Shown here: one piece after another, positions 31,428 to 45,498 of the stretch
Layout of the letters: each line of letters begins with the position of its first letter
Position numbering within the stretch: the stretch's first letter is position 1
From: Gordius sp. MW1
Taxonomy: Eukaryota; Nematomorpha; Gordioida; Gordea; Gordiidae
NCBI GenBank assembly: GCA_964036665.1
Contig: OZ038528.1
Coordinates: 8,128,501-8,192,500, forward strand
DNA: 64,000 nt
Reading direction: 5' to 3'
Translations under genes and position numbers: made by a program
The notes under the pieces: generated by a model
What the model was told of the DNA's origin: nothing
Databases searched by the model: none
What the model saw: only the letters and a program-made list of their open reading frames with translations

Positions 31428-34400
31428 TTACCATCGTAAATTTTTATTCCCCATCACATTCCATCTTAAACTAACTGCTCTTATATAAGCATAAACTTTA
31501 ACCAAATCTTGGGCATCCAATTCTTTTACGGCTGTTGTTTCGTCGTGTCCTAGCACTTTGGAAAATAAGCCATATATTTCTTAAATATTTTGAAAACTTT
31601 AAGCTTTTGCGATTTATTCTTTGTTATTTATATTAATCATGCAGCACTTTAGTAAATATTAACTAATTTCAAAGAAATAAATTAATTGAGTAGATAGATT
31701 GGTTACTGATTGAAAGAGATAACTCTTGCTTTTTTGAATATTTCGACAAAATACTATTTTTAGATTAAACTAATATGTACATGTCAAATATTTATTTGGA
31801 AAAATTATATTTTTTGAATTAAGTCGATGTTTATTATTCATATATTAGTTTATATTATGGTATTTTTGTATTAAATCATATAATATATATCAAGGGCATA
31901 ATATTTTTGAATTAGCTAGTGAACAAAACACATTTATCACGTTTGCAATAATTCGCTAGAACTTGTGTTTAAGACGAGTCCCGAACTCATACTTGAAATT
32001 GAGTTTTCACTAGTGCTTGGGTACGAAATGCGATTGTTTTTAATATTTAAATTGGGTTCACTTTGCTTTAACGAATTACCGGTTTGTGGTAGACTAAAGT
32101 ATAAATGCTAATTATTAATAGTATTCGGTATAAAACCTGTATTTGGTCTTCAAATAACGTTCAATAATGACAGCTAGCAATTTCTAAAGTTTATGAAAAT
32201 ACAATTGATTTATAATTTATATAACTTTGTAAAAAGAATTACTTGATATCTCTCTTCAAATATATGCTCCTCCTTGCTTTTTTTCTTCCTGAACATCTCA
32301 CCCTTAAAATAATTCATGAATTTGTAAAAACTGATAATTAAGGTTATAATTGAAATTTTAAATGTCTACATTATGGCCACATAAATTGCAAAAACTGTTT
32401 TTCCCACGCAAATTGTTTGCACCAAAGTGGGCCAAGCTGAATTTTTTTTTTATTTATGTCAAATGTTTTTATTTTAGTTTTCCGGTTTGGTTTTAAGCCT
32501 TGAATTTGTTTAAATTATTATTATCAACAATGATATATTAAATTGATTGCAGTAATGATAGGCACATGAATAAACAGTTATATTCTAATCCCTTTTCACT
32601 CTCAGCAAATAATGATAATTAAAATATCCCTAAAATATTAAGAGGTGTCTAAGATTAAGAAGATTTTGATGCTAGTATAGAATATTTTTTAACATATTTC
32701 TATCGGGAATGGTCAAGAATTTTATCAAAAAGGGTGTAAAAGCAAACATAATAAAAATTAAAATTCAGGTATTTTCTATTCTTTAGGATGAAGGATAATA
32801 TCAAATAATACAATTATTATATCCTTATAGTTTTAAAGGGATGAGAGTATTACTTGCTATGCAACTTACGCCACTCCCCTCTAAAAAAATCTCGTGTCCA
32901 GTCGTGCCCAACGTTACGGTAAATTTCCCCGTCCCAGTAACAAGTGTGTGCCGTGCCGCGTTTAGTCGACAATGTATCAGCCCCCCCCCCCAATTTTCAA
33001 CTTTTATAGATCTTTATTATTTTTATATAAAAAAATCATGCAGTTGATAAGATAGGTAGATATCAAAAATATATGAAAAAGATGAATACGATATAATCCG
33101 GATAAGGAATAATTATAACTTTATATTCAGTTAAGAAATCCTAGTAGTTTAATATAAATAAATATCCTGCATGACCGATTAATCAATAGTTTGCGTTTAT
33201 TAAGAAGTAATGACAAATCCACCTTAGATAATAAATACCTGACCGCGTTCCCCCTAAAATTGCATAGCAAATTAATACAGCCTCACAACATTGTTATGAG
33301 GGGCCTAGGTTAAGGCTTAACAAAAATTAACAGCGGGATTCAAAGACGAACCCCAGGCAAGGAACGAAAGTCCGAGTAAGAGGTTCAAGGGCGTAGCTCC
33401 GAGCCAGATCTGAAGGACTGAACTTTTATAATTTTATATTCAATTTAATATGGACCCCAAAATTAATAGTTAGAAAATCTTTATAGAGGTGCTAAGAAAT
33501 TCATGCAGTCTATGCATAAAGAAAAAGATACAAATATAACAGTTTTAGTGACGCAAATAGATAAATATTACCGAAAAAAATTTTCTAAGAGATTTAGTGG
33601 TAGGAATCAGGTTAAATGGAGGAGGCAATGTTCTCCCATCTTCAAAATAACTCATCCAGACGCGAGCACGTGAAAATTTCCATTCCACATCAGCATTATC
33701 CTTATAAATGTAGATTAGCGTTACACACTTGACGTATAAGTTATAAAAATTATTAGAATATGATTGATTCATATATTATTGTTATTCACATCCCTTTCCA
33801 AAGCTTATTTTTAACAAAAATTAATATAGATATAGCTTATTTTAATTTAGGGCCAATTAATATTAAAATGACGAATTCGTTTATAATACCTGAGAATATA
33901 TTTTAGAAGTGCAAGCGCCAAAACTGCATTTAAAAAGATTTATCAAATAAAATTCAGCCTATTGTTCAATTAAGTAGTGCATAAAAAATTGAAAGCCCCC
34001 TTTAGTTAGGTTTTAAAATATCATCTCAACAAAATTAGATATCTTTTGTTCAGCTGTAAGGGTAATCGAAAAGAATTTTTAAACCTGGACTTTTTGGAAA
34101 GAGTTTGACATCATAGCAATCATGATATTGAGGAAAATGATGATGGCTAAGCAATGGAACCCGGCAAAAAGTCCATAGCCTATAACTTGAGTAAAGGCAT
34201 GCTCCTCTTGCACTCCCTTTATCATAGATTTTCGTTCATTGTCATAATTGCTAAGTATAACATCAGCCGATTCTATGGGGGACATCCCAAAGAGAGCCCA
34301 AAATAATGTCTTAAATGTATGACTCAGCCTTCATTATAGAATAAACAAATTATTTTATATACAAAAAAATATATTTGCATTTTATGGCTCGAAATAACAT

Positions 34401-37400
34401 ATGTATTTAATAGGCCTATAGTTTGTTAGCTAAATGTTGGCCTTACATTTAATCAAAATAAGACAAATTTCAATTGCGCCGTATATAGAGCTTACGTTGT
34501 AAACGAAGATATTTGATATTTCTTTAACCCATCTGCGTCTATTTTTATCATATTATCGTAATAATAATAAAAATGATTTAGCCCTGTTCCAAAAGATAAA
34601 AGAATTAATGAGAATACAACCAGAAACACAATTATATCATAAGCCATCTTCCCCAGCGATACCTAATTAAATTTACCATGTTAGGGAAAGTTCAAAATAA
34701 ATATAATTTCATTTAATTTTTACCTGTAGGGGCCCAAGGTATTGATTTATCTGGAAAATATTTAATAACTTTCCAAAAGCCAATACTTTTGCAATTGCGA
34801 AGATCCCTTCAGCCACTAAGGTAGGATCGTTTCCGGGCCAATATTTTCTTTCTACTTTATCGTGTCGAGTTTTTATTAAATCTTTGTATGAGATTATCCA
34901 AAAAGCAAATGTGGTGTAAAAGGCAACCAGGTTAATAAGGTCGTACCTTAATAAATAAATCCTTTACATGGCCTTTTATTTTAGAAATGACATTAACAAA
35001 TATTTACCAACATCCCCATTTTTATGGTAATTTGCTTTAAAATCAAATGTGGAGTGACTTGAAATATTTTGAAGACATAAATTTTTGGGTAATAAATATA
35101 AAAACCTTAATTTTACGGAAGAACCGAAATAATTATAGTAGTGGCTCCTTACGGCATTAGCTCTTATAAAAAAAAGCTGGCAGACTCGATGATCTTATTA
35201 AATAATAAAATAAGTTTCAACCTTCTTAATCAAGTATCTAGTTATTTAGTCCCACGTTCGTGGGTGTTTTGATGTTTCTTCCATCTTGATCGGGTGAGTG
35301 CCATGTCTTGATTGATCTTATTAGTTTTCATAACTTTGTCCACTTGCCCTTTCCACGTGACACGAGGTCGTCCTCTTCCTCTCTTACTCGGCACCTCCAT
35401 GTTCAGTATATTTCGATTAGTATATGCCCATACCGCCATAGCCGATTTTCGTTAATCAAGTCCTCCATAGGTTGAATACCCATTTTTGTCATGATAAGGT
35501 CATTCTTCACCAATGTTCTTCACAAGGTCGAGCTTAGTATAAATCAAGCTTCACCGTATCATCCTCTCCGTAGCTTTTAATAGCTTTTCTTCCGTAATGT
35601 TTACTCCCCATGGTTCACTTTCAGAGAGTAACACAGGTCTCGATAGATTTGTAATGCTCTTCAATCATATTGGCATTTTCTTATCGCACATTACGCTGGA
35701 TATACTTTCTCATTTAAGCCATCCTTGTTGAATCCAAGCATTGACTTCTGTTGCGCAACCTCCTTCTTGATGTAACATCGAGCCGCGTTATGTAAATCTA
35801 CATTTCGGTACTTCAGATAGTAGCGATGGTGTGCCTGTAACGTTCTTCTCCATGTATACCATTTTTCGATCGTTGACCTTTAACTATATTCAGCTAAGCA
35901 CTTTAACCACTTTTAGGCTTCTTCGAATATTTTCTCTTTTGTCAATTAGCATAGTATTAATCATCAGCAAATAGCATACATCCTAGCGATGGCTTTGAGT
36001 TTCCCGAGACAATAAAATAAGGGCTTTCTTTTTTAAAGGGGAATGGGTGGGTGGGGTAAGTAGTATTATATACTAAATGCTCGGGTTTATTGTCTTGAGG
36101 AACTCACAGCCAAAAGAGTTCGAGACATTTATGTTTGGCTCAATAACGGGAAGGGAGTCATTGTCATTTGCAATATTAATAAGTTCCTTGAAATATCCTC
36201 TCTACTTCTCGATCACTTCCTTCGGTTTGAATAAGGTTTGACCCTTCTCGTTTTTGACTATTTCAAGGACTCGAACATCACCACTTTCTCCCTTATCTTG
36301 GCCAATTTGTACATAAGCCTGTCGCCCCCTTTATGGTTTCACTTGTTTGCCATCTAGGTGTAGTGGCATTTTTCGCCATTGCAACACCCTTTTTCGCGGA
36401 TCTTTTTGTCCTTATACTCTTGATAATCCTCCGACTTTTTTAATTTATGTCACCGACTATATAGAATTTTCTTTCTTTCGATGAAATTCCTAATCGATTG
36501 AACTAACCACCATAGTTCCCTATTCATTGCTTTGCCTCCTTTGGTCTGTCCTAGAACTCGAATCGGTGTTTTCTTTATGCCCTTAGTTAATGTCTCCCAA
36601 TCGTCGTCTACATCCCTTTGCAACTTACACCCAAGAGTGAGAAGGCTTTTGATGATATTTAGCGTTCGTCGACGTATCCTTTAGCGTTTCATATCAAATT
36701 TGAGGTTCATAAACCTTCTTCTTTCGAAAAACCCTTTTCTTTCAAGATCCATCACAAGTGGACGATGTTGCTTGGCGATTTCTTCTCTCCTTAATGCTTT
36801 GCAATCAGATACTCCATAAGTCATTTCGGCTTATGAGCAGATAGTCAATTTGACTCTTCCAACTTATATAAGTCACAATATTCTCTTCGCGTTTTTTAAA
36901 ATAAGCGTTAAGGATCGCCATGTCCTATTCTTAGAATCCTTGAGTAAGTTATTCCCCTTCTTTGTTCTTTAGACCATGTCCATAGTCTCAATGATTTCGT
37001 TCACACCCGAGGTGATCTTCCCTAGGTGGGCGTTGAAGTCCGCCTAATAATTAGGTTTTCTTTCGGTCCTCCTTGTATTTCCTTTTCCAATGAATCAAAG
37101 AATTTGTCTTTCCCTGTTACATACACCCAATTGGGGAGCATAGGCGCACATAACGGTTTGGAGGCCCCCTTGATCTACAATATTTACCCACATTAATCCG
37201 CCTGAACAACGCTTGACTTCCACTACCTTATCCTTGGACGAATCGCTTAGAACGATACCGATCCCGTTTCTACGATTTGGTAGAATAGTTTGTACCTTTC
37301 TCCTAACTCCTGAGCTTTGGTTCCGTTCTACCTGATCTCTTGTAGACAGGCGATGTGTACCTTTCTTTCTTTTAGCATTTGTGCGACCTCGATGCTCTTT

Positions 37401-40400
37401 CACGTCAACGTGCCCACATTCCAGAACGTCATTCGCATTCTTTCCACAACTAATTCCCTTAACTGCCTCCGTTGTGAGTCAGGCAGTAATCCTTGTGTAT
37501 TTTCACAATACCCGGGTGGTAGATGCAGTTTCACGTCGTTTGTGAAGGACGCCCTAACTTGTCTTGTAAAATTTTGTTTGAAATCATAATTTTGGAGTTG
37601 GTTTTTACCGGTTTTCGACCTGACGCCAACCCTCAACTTTTTGCACATGGACTTGGGACCGTCAAATTATAAATTTTATAACATTAAATTTATGGTCTCG
37701 ATTTACTATACAAAAAAAAATCCATTGTTTATAGTAACAATCAATAATAAAAATTTTAAAATAATTTAAATAAGTAAAAATTTTCATTAAAGATTATCAA
37801 GAAAACTTAGCATTTTTAAATTAATAAAAGCTTAGGCCTTTTTAACCAAAAGGATCCGTAGCTTTGTGTTGTAAAGTTTCGTGTAAAACTATCATTATTT
37901 TGGATTTGGCTTACAGACAGTTTCCGACTTGACGCCAACCCTCCCCTCCACTTTTTGCAAACGGACTTAGGACCGTCGTAGATAAATTAAAAAAAGATGA
38001 AATTATTTATTGTCAATCCTGATTATCACTTGTTGGCAACAACTATCAAAAAATTTATTAATTTATTAATCCTATTTAGTATATCACACAAAGTGTAAAA
38101 CATTCCTTATCCAGGGTAAAAAATGCTTTTACGGTAAACAACATTTTTTAATTTTAACAACTATTGTACGATTTAAAATGTTAATACCATGGAAACTGTA
38201 ATTAATGCCCGGGGGAAAAATGGCACTAATTTAACGTGATATAAAACTATCAAAATTTAATTTACAAAAATTTTATTTTTCCTTTGCAGAAAATCAGTTG
38301 ATTAAGCTTAAAAATGATCAGATTATTAATATATCTATATCAATAATCAACCTTGAAAATGCACATGTGTCAATATATCTATATTTATTTACCAATTCCA
38401 CCACAGTGCAAAAAATTTGCTGACTCCTTGAAAAATAAAAGTTTTGATTAATAACCACGTTAGACCAAACACCCATATAACTATAAATATCTCTAAACCT
38501 AGATTGATTAACAGATGGTTAATTTTTATGTAAACCTAACAAATAAATTTTCTAAAATAACTATTATACCAGTATTGGGAGGACCATGTTTGTTACTGTT
38601 TTCGCTAAATTCGCTGTGGAAAAATAACGTGGCTAGAAACAATATGTAAGAAACCACATGGCTTACAAATTTGTTGACAGGGGACTTGAGTTGACGTGAA
38701 AATCTAAAAAAACATTTGTTAACTTAAATTAAAAATTTTGGTCAAATGTGTAAATTCTAATTAAAATTAATACTACCTTATATAAAATGAAATTAAAAAA
38801 ATACCACAGAGTAAAATCAATTTTGCAAAAATTTATTTTATTTTATCTAGTTCTGATTTCGGTCAAATGAACCATTTTAGCATGATGAATTTGTAATGCT
38901 CAAAAATATAACAAGCATAAAGAAATATTAAAATGATTAATCGCTATTTTACAATTATAAGCCTTTATTATATTGTACAATTAAAACGGTCGCTAATTAT
39001 AAGTTTTCGTTATTATTTGACTTTATAAAAAATAGAAAAATTTTATGGAAAGTTTATCGTAAAGATTATCTATTCTGGGTTACTAATAGGTGGGCAAATC
39101 GCCTTAATAGAGTTTTTACATAGGCACTTATCAACTCTTTCTTCGAAGACGGAAATTTTCAATACCCTCCCAAAACATCATGCGTTTTATATAATCAGAA
39201 ATTATTTTAATGTCTAAAAAATTCAACACTGCTTCCGGTCATCATCAGCTTTTTTATTACCCGAGATTTTAAAAAGCCACGATAGCTTCATGAAAACAAG
39301 CTAGAAGCCATCCTTAATATTAGATTCAGCACTTCTTCGTGGCTCCAAGCCTCATTACCTACTAAAGCTGGCGGCTTAGGCATACGCCCAGCTACCTCAA
39401 TTTCCTTAGCAGCTTTTATCTCTTCGTATAAATCCGCCCAAGGTTTGATCGACCGATTAATCACAACAAGTGAGGATCCTTCATTTGTGCAAGCTCTAGA
39501 TGTCTATCCGCCAACGTCAATCCAGGGACCCCCTTCCCCATAACCTCAAGACAAAAGGATTGGGATGCTGGCCTCGTATCGCGCTCCGTTGATTACCTCT
39601 TATCGAGTTGCGACACCCGCCAGCACTTCAACCTTAAATCTTTGGTTTCTGATGGATCGTGTCACGAGTGGCTAGAAGCTTATCCTAGCTCACTTTCTGG
39701 ATTGATATTGGAGGACCCAGAGCTAACATACTCCATCGCCCTCAGACTAGGATTCCCTATTCAAAGGAATATTCCTGCCGCAACGGCTCCCAGAACATAG
39801 ACATTTATGCAAGGCACACCCTACACTGCCTTTACAATAAATTTAAATACATAAGGCACGAAAAGGTGAATAGCCTTATCCAAGCCGCTTTTAAAAAAGC
39901 CAATATCCCGTCCGTCTTAGAGCCGTCAGACCCTTCGTTGGAGGGAAGGATGCGACCAGACGGCTCTACCCTTATCCCTTGGCAAAATGGTCTACCCCTT
40001 AAATGGGATTTCACCTGCATAGACATTTTCGCCCCCTCTAACCAGAACTACAATGCTCTGACCCTCGCCGAACACCAACGATAAAATACCAGGCCCTCCT
40101 ACCCCTAATATCTTTACCCCTATCGTTGCCTCGTGTTCTGGGACTTTTGGTCCTGCCGCCATCAAGCTTTTTAAAGATATCAGCCGTCGCTGCCTGCCCT
40201 TTAAATATTCCACAAATTTTTTAATTAAACAAAAAATTGGTATCTTTATCGCCAAGTACAATTTTAAATCCCTGGCCGACAGCTGGCCTCTTTTATTAGA
40301 TGACACATGCGATGCTTTTTAATTATAATTTTTTTTATACCTGCTCTTATATTTTTCGAATTTTAACACTTCGTTTTTATAATGTTCTTACGTTCAAATA

Positions 40401-42898
40401 AACAATATATACATTTAAAAACTTCCCAAAATGAGGCAATCCAGACAAAGTAATATGTCTGCCTTACAATCATTAATAAAACTTTTTAAGATATGAGAAT
40501 TGTCAAATTACTTAATATTAGGCAATAAGCAATATGATGTGATGATTAAGGGAAGCGTTAAAATTTTAATGGTCCAGCATAACATATATGTAAAGGTTGA
40601 CAAAGTTGTTCCACTCATCCATTCTCCCAACCATTCTTGTCTCAATAGGCGTTGGGTTATGGAGTGAGCTATAAACTAGAAAATATTATGATGTTTGCAT
40701 ATTTTGAAGTTAATGATAACTTACCTCTTTTTGGTCCATATACATGGCAATGGCTACACGAGTAAAACGCTCCCTTACCTTTTCTCCTATCTTTCTCGCT
40801 CCATATTGTTCATTTAAAATACTCCTTGATTCCTCACTATTTAAGCAGTGACTTAGCAATTCAACAGCCAAGGAACGAACTTTGTCATCAAGGTTTTCAT
40901 ATTCAACCTAGCAAATATCAAAATTGAGATTTAGAACGTAAAAAAGGTAAAAGCCAATCAAAATTGATATAATTACGATCGCTGTTTATAAATTAAGGAG
41001 TGTTGCAACACTCAAACTTTATTTAATTAAAAATACTAAGTTCGGTAATTTGATTATTGATTTAAGGTTTATTAAAAGTCTTCAGGCCTTAAACTTGATA
41101 GGGCCCATAGCCGAAGGTTACAAAATAAGATTTCTTTTAAAAGTGAGATGGTCGAGTTTATAAAAACTCTTGCAAATTTATGAAGAAAAACTTATTTTCA
41201 TGTTCATAGGTTTCTTTAAAAACCGAGACGTTCTCTTTTTTTGCGTCAAGGTTTAAAAAGGGAATTTTTGTTTGCCCATAAATATTTTGTTTTTAATCAT
41301 ATACTTTAAGCTCGGGTTCCAAAGCTGCATTATCCGACAATGCTCCGGATAGGGTGAAGGCTTCTAATATAGGATCCACCGACGTAAGGCATATGTAAAT
41401 TTCATTGGTAATCGCCTTGTATGTGTTATAACGTTGCATCGACAAATCCATTCTTAGTTCATCAATAACTTTGCATCTAGAACATCTACCTATATAAATT
41501 ATATTTTACATTTGTTATTGTAAAAAGTGAAGTCGTTTTACCTACATATGTTATATATTAATCGACATTTATAGTCCTATACCAATTCTATATTGACCAA
41601 AAGTTTATCATATAAAGCCAAAACTTGGAATTTATTTTAGATAAAACGGCTCAAAGGGTATCGTAGACCCAAACATTGAAAAACTTGTCACATTCAATTG
41701 ACATATCGACTTAGTAGTTAAATTATGAAACTAAAAATTATAAAAAAATTTAAACAATCACAAAGGTAATAGAAATTTTACAAAAGTATTATTTGACTAG
41801 TAATGTATTTTAAGGAGGAAAATTCGTTACATAGTTTTACTTAGTTAGATCATCTTAAAATTATAAATAGATTGCAAGTTTTCAATGTTTTATTCATTCT
41901 ATTCAAATCATAATAAACTTGTAATAAATTAAAATGTATTTGAATCTAAACAGTCGGACCATTAGCCAAGGATATTTAATAAGTGTACAAAAATAAAGTC
42001 TTAAGCATTAGCCATTTGAATGTTCGTTAAATCGTTCTATAGTTGATTAAAATGTCCTCCAAAGTTAAAGAAGCACATTTATGATGAGATCTTTTAAAAT
42101 TATAATTTGTTTATATAGCACTTTTAATACCTAGTTACTAAAACAAAATTATTAATATTACATCTATATTCATGAGGTTTTTCTATATGGTGGCGCCTGT
42201 TTACAAGTAACTTTATGACGTCAAAATTATTAAGATGACATGCTAGCATAAGTGGCGATACTCCAGGGGCAAATTCTAGATAAATTGTGCATGGTTGAAA
42301 TTCAAACCCCGGGTTTTTGCATCTATAACGATAATGCCAATTTTATGATATGAGATTATATGTTAGTTACGTACTCAATGTATTTTAATACCACGTTCAA
42401 TACATGTATATCTCCATATTTAATCGTGTACAACAGAAAGTCTGAATAGTATTTGATCCCATTTTCTAACAGGAACAATGTAATACATGGATCATCAATT
42501 CTCTTTACACTCAAATATAATAGATTGTTGCCTTCATTATCCACAAAATTTGTAAATAACGCAGGACGTGACTAAAAAAATAATCATACAATATTTGTGG
42601 GTTAAAATGCTAAAATCAGCAAAAGATTATTGATATAACTCCTGATTATTTATTTCTTACATAAAATAAAGAATTGAAATTTACCATTAATTTTTACATA
42701 ACAAACAAAGCGTGTGTAACAACTTACGAAAATGAAGTTTTTAATATCATTTAATGAGCCACATCTTATCAACGTTAATAGCCGTTCTTGATCAGGTGTT
42801 AGTGACAGATTGGTTTTTCTAATCTTTTTTACATCTTTTTCTTTTTCAATAATTAATAATGGTTCAGAAATATCTGATAATTCATCGACGTCACTCAT
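31428..42898 (-). CDS. TRPC-type transient receptor potential cation channel, 16 exons
   Basis: Exons (minus, in order): 42728-42898, 42375-42571, 42162-42322, 41305-41489, 40725-40907, 40584-40675, 38570-38703, 38393-38498, 34724-34946, 34496-34662, 34085-34328, 33572-33700, 32243-32302, 32137-32183, 31993-32093, 31428-31579. Phases match throughout and give 783 residues. The N-terminal ankyrin region is in exons 1-3; PHEYRCRCSRC spans exons 3-4, like the Cys-rich motif after the TRPC ankyrins. Membrane segments run from exon 7 ([12 protein letters not shown]) through exon 8 ([12 protein letters not shown]) and exon 9 to exon 10. [15 protein letters not shown] is the conserved S4-S5 region. 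The pore has LFW at 548-550, S6 has [13 protein letters not shown], and the TRP box is EWKFSR (627-632). [16 protein letters not shown] follows in exons 13-14. Long introns 6 and 8 contain LINE fragments. The last two exons are less certain: exon 15 could also read on to a TGA near 31946. Confidence 0.93.
33030..33450. repeat. Dispersed repeat, copy 1 (relative at 57410-57900)
   Basis: It shares ordered words with the copy at 57.4 kb: AGATAGGTAGATAT, a block like GACC(A/G)(A/G)TTAATC, AATAATAAATA, then a CCCCT-rich word with TAAAATT, and a later GGACTGA segment. They are diverged but colinear. It lies in intron 12 of the TRPC gene. No coding sequence and no clear ends. Confidence 0.55.
35236..37660 (-). 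mobile_element. RTE-type LINE copy 3 in TRPC intron 8, internally deleted
   Basis: It is read on the minus strand. The 5 prime end lies near 37660, with endonuclease words at 37400-37648 and 37095-37403 ([25 protein letters not shown]). The linker is at 36240-36480, and the C-terminal tail at 35242-35439 ([28 protein letters not shown]). The RT core is missing: at about 36010-36115 there is instead an unrelated G-rich piece bordered by imperfect inverted words. The element lies in the same orientation as the host TRPC gene. It is full of stops. Confidence 0.88.
37855..37990 (-). repeat. Extra copy of the RTE 5 prime end
   Basis: It repeats the first bases of RTE copy 3 (AAAACTATCATTATTTTGGA, GACGCCAACCCTCC, CTTTTTGCA, GGACTT-GGACCGTC) about 190 bases upstream of it. 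It may be a second truncated insertion or a local duplication of the leader. Confidence 0.7.
39060..40325 (+). mobile_element. RLE-type LINE copy C in TRPC intron 6
   Basis: This is the C-terminal half of the LINE family at 9605, on the plus strand and so antisense to TRPC. It carries words [31 protein letters not shown], then a continuous piece 39866-40084 with [45 protein letters not shown]. Here the endonuclease motifs PDG and WD are intact, but stops and frameshifts lie on both sides. The last readable words are [17 protein letters not shown]-like near 40290. The site where copy A has the hAT MITE is uninterrupted (about 39605). Confidence 0.88.
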
Positions 42899-45498
42899 TA
42901 AAATTAAAAGTTAGAATAGCTTTACCATGACGTTCTATTGTATTTAGAATAGAAAACATGGAATATTTATGTTTGTTTATTAAACACTTAACCTTAATAG
43001 TCTTTTTTCATGCATGCCTTGTGGGCAGGAACAGCCGTGACCTAGCTAGGGGAGGATCAAGGGTAAACCCCCCCAAGGGCAAAATCCTAATCACTTCGGT
43101 CCCCCCCCCCTAAAGGAAAAACCTCGGGACTCTTTGGCCCCCAATAATTCATTTTATTTATTTTTAGTAAAATAACGATATAATTAATATCTTTATTAGT
43201 TTTCAAATTAGAATTTTTTTTAGTTAAGCTAACCGAGTTTATATATTTAATTTCCGCTTTGTTCTTTATTAACATGGAAAAATAGCAAGCAATTAAATCA
43301 TAAATTATTTTTAAAGCCCTTTGCTCTAAACAATAGCATAAATCAAATCAAATTGTTAAGATAGTCGTTGTATAGTTTTACCATTAAAATCATTTTACAA
43401 AAAAATTTATTGTCAATAAATCAGTTCCATATTAGCTATTACCATTGGTTTGTACAAGATCATTGCCAATAATTTTATATAGACTTAATATATTCCTTTC
43501 ATTTAGATAGTTATTACGGTTAATTTGCTAACAATACCTGCACGTCGTGGCACGGCCAGCGGAGGAGCCTTACAACCCGGCCCGCGGACAGGGCTTGAAA
43601 GGTCTTTTGCTTAAAAAACAACGGGTGGGCGTGGACGTTAAATACGGCCCGAGCCCGTTATAAAATAATCAGATTTTTATGCGTATTATGAAACCTAAAC
43701 AAAGGTGTGTTTTTATAATGTTTTATATTAATTTATAATTATTTAATGCTTAGAAATTAAAATACCCTCGATCTATATGTTTATTATCTTGGTTCCTGTT
43801 ATAATTCTTCCTTAGTTTACTTATTATTGTCCTATCACTTGTGTTTATTCATCTTTATCTAAATATTATGTGCATACCGATTACCGATACAGTCTATGAA
43901 ATAGAATTGGCGCGAAAAATCATTTCCTTCTTCCAAAAAAATTTTAATGAGCTAATTTTATTATTAATTCCCCCAAAAGGCGTTGAACACCTGAAGTGCG
44001 GTATTGAGGGTACATGATGAGTTAATCAAGGTAAGTTAAGTATATCAGTAATTAGTAAATGTTTTAGATGTTGGCATTGAGAAACATGTATAGAGGCAAG
44101 GACATTAGCAACCTCTCAAAATAATGGCATAGTGAAATAAAAAGAACACAAATTTACTTGTCTAAATTTATATTATATCGGTTTTATACATGCGGACAAG
44201 CTAAATACTAAAGGCAAGAATGAACCGCGACATAGACGCAGGATCTAGTGTAACATTTGAAAAAACCATAGGAATGAATAACTGATCCCGCGGAACTTCA
44301 TCCGAGAAAATTCGACTAATAAATTTATTTAACTTATTTATTTCTAGATTTTTCTACTCGCAAATTATATTGTGAACACCTAAGGATATTACTCATTCGT
44401 TTCCGTAGACGCCTCGCCCCTATTGATAAAGGTAGAAGGTTTAGGGTGTTGTGATCCCCCCACACCACCCTCTTCAAGCTTGATACCCTGACAAAAGGTC
44501 TTGGTTGTAGCGTAGCGTGACATCAACGGCTAATGAATGGCACCTACGGTAGACGTTGTTAGGTCCAGTGTACTCATACACAGTGAATTCGTCTCCTGCA
44601 CCTCCGCAGCCTGTGCCTCCGCATCTACTTACTCTCGGTGAGAAATACCGCTGTTAAGGGATCGATTAAGGAATCCACACCAACCATCCCAGTTCGATCG
44701 GGGCAGGACAATCGGTTCCGCTTATAAGGGCGCTAGCCGTTTGAGACAGCGCCACAGGCCCACACATCGGCTTTTGGTGTCGTGGCTGGCATCACCTTTG
44801 CGTCAATCTGCGCGCGCCCCCTTTCAGAGTTGCGTCTGCGGGGCTTCATTTGCGCTCATCTGGAGGAACACCTACAAAGAAACCTTTCGCCCGTTCCTCC
44901 TTGACTCGATCTTTTTACACCCCACTCACCGACTACGTTATCATTCCCGCCTATGATTAGTTCTGCTCGTAAAAGCTAACCATTTGAGAATCGAAACGTG
45001 CAAATTACTTTGAGAGAAAGCGGGTTGATTTCCTCAACACCAGCCGAAGCCGGCACCATGGTGAAACTTCCATTTAACAAAAACAGAATCCGTCGGATAG
45101 CATTAAAAATCAATAGTATAGTTTATTATATCATAACCGTAGCTGCTTCTTAAGCCTTAATGCGCGGAATTTGGAACAAGTACAATCTTGTAGGTTTTCG
45201 AAGTCAGGCGGATTTTTACCTTTATTTAACCATTTTTTTGACCCACCATAACCACAGGCCCATACGGCACTACCTGTATCATACCGACTGGTAGCGAAAT
45301 CACGATGAGTTAGCCTGGGGTCACCAACACGTCGATCGCTATCCGTGATAACCTATAATTGCTAACGGAAGCTCGGGACAAAAAATCGAGCGGATGCAGG
45401 GTGTAACAACCTATAAATCCATACCATCCTTTTACACCTTCTAGTTTTTAAACATCGTTTGACGATCACCAGTCGCTCTGCTAATCGATTAGTGCCGG
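42899..45498. other. Intergenic; no gene assigned, contains an unusual GC-richer block
   Basis: 42899-43000 holds the upstream region of TRPC. 43030-43140 has G- and C-runs like those in the MITE family. 43545-43660 is another GC island. 44380-45060 is clearly less AT-rich than the surroundings, and has short open frames on both strands (44390-44450 RFRRRLAPIDKGRRFRVL; 44741-44956). These look like worn coding sequence, but no protein family was recognised. Confidence 0.4.

Noticed and set aside
34995-35060. Candidate TRPC exon reading KWGC before the S4-region exon
   Set aside because: It needs a reading frame with stops just upstream and no AG acceptor is present. The exon 8 (38393-38498) to exon 9 (34946) junction gives the conserved WWN region with correct phase.
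44741-44956. Plus-strand frame of 71 codons in the GC-richer block
   Set aside because: No motif, and basic/Leu-rich text is expected from random GC-rich sequence; noted only as part of the unexplained block.
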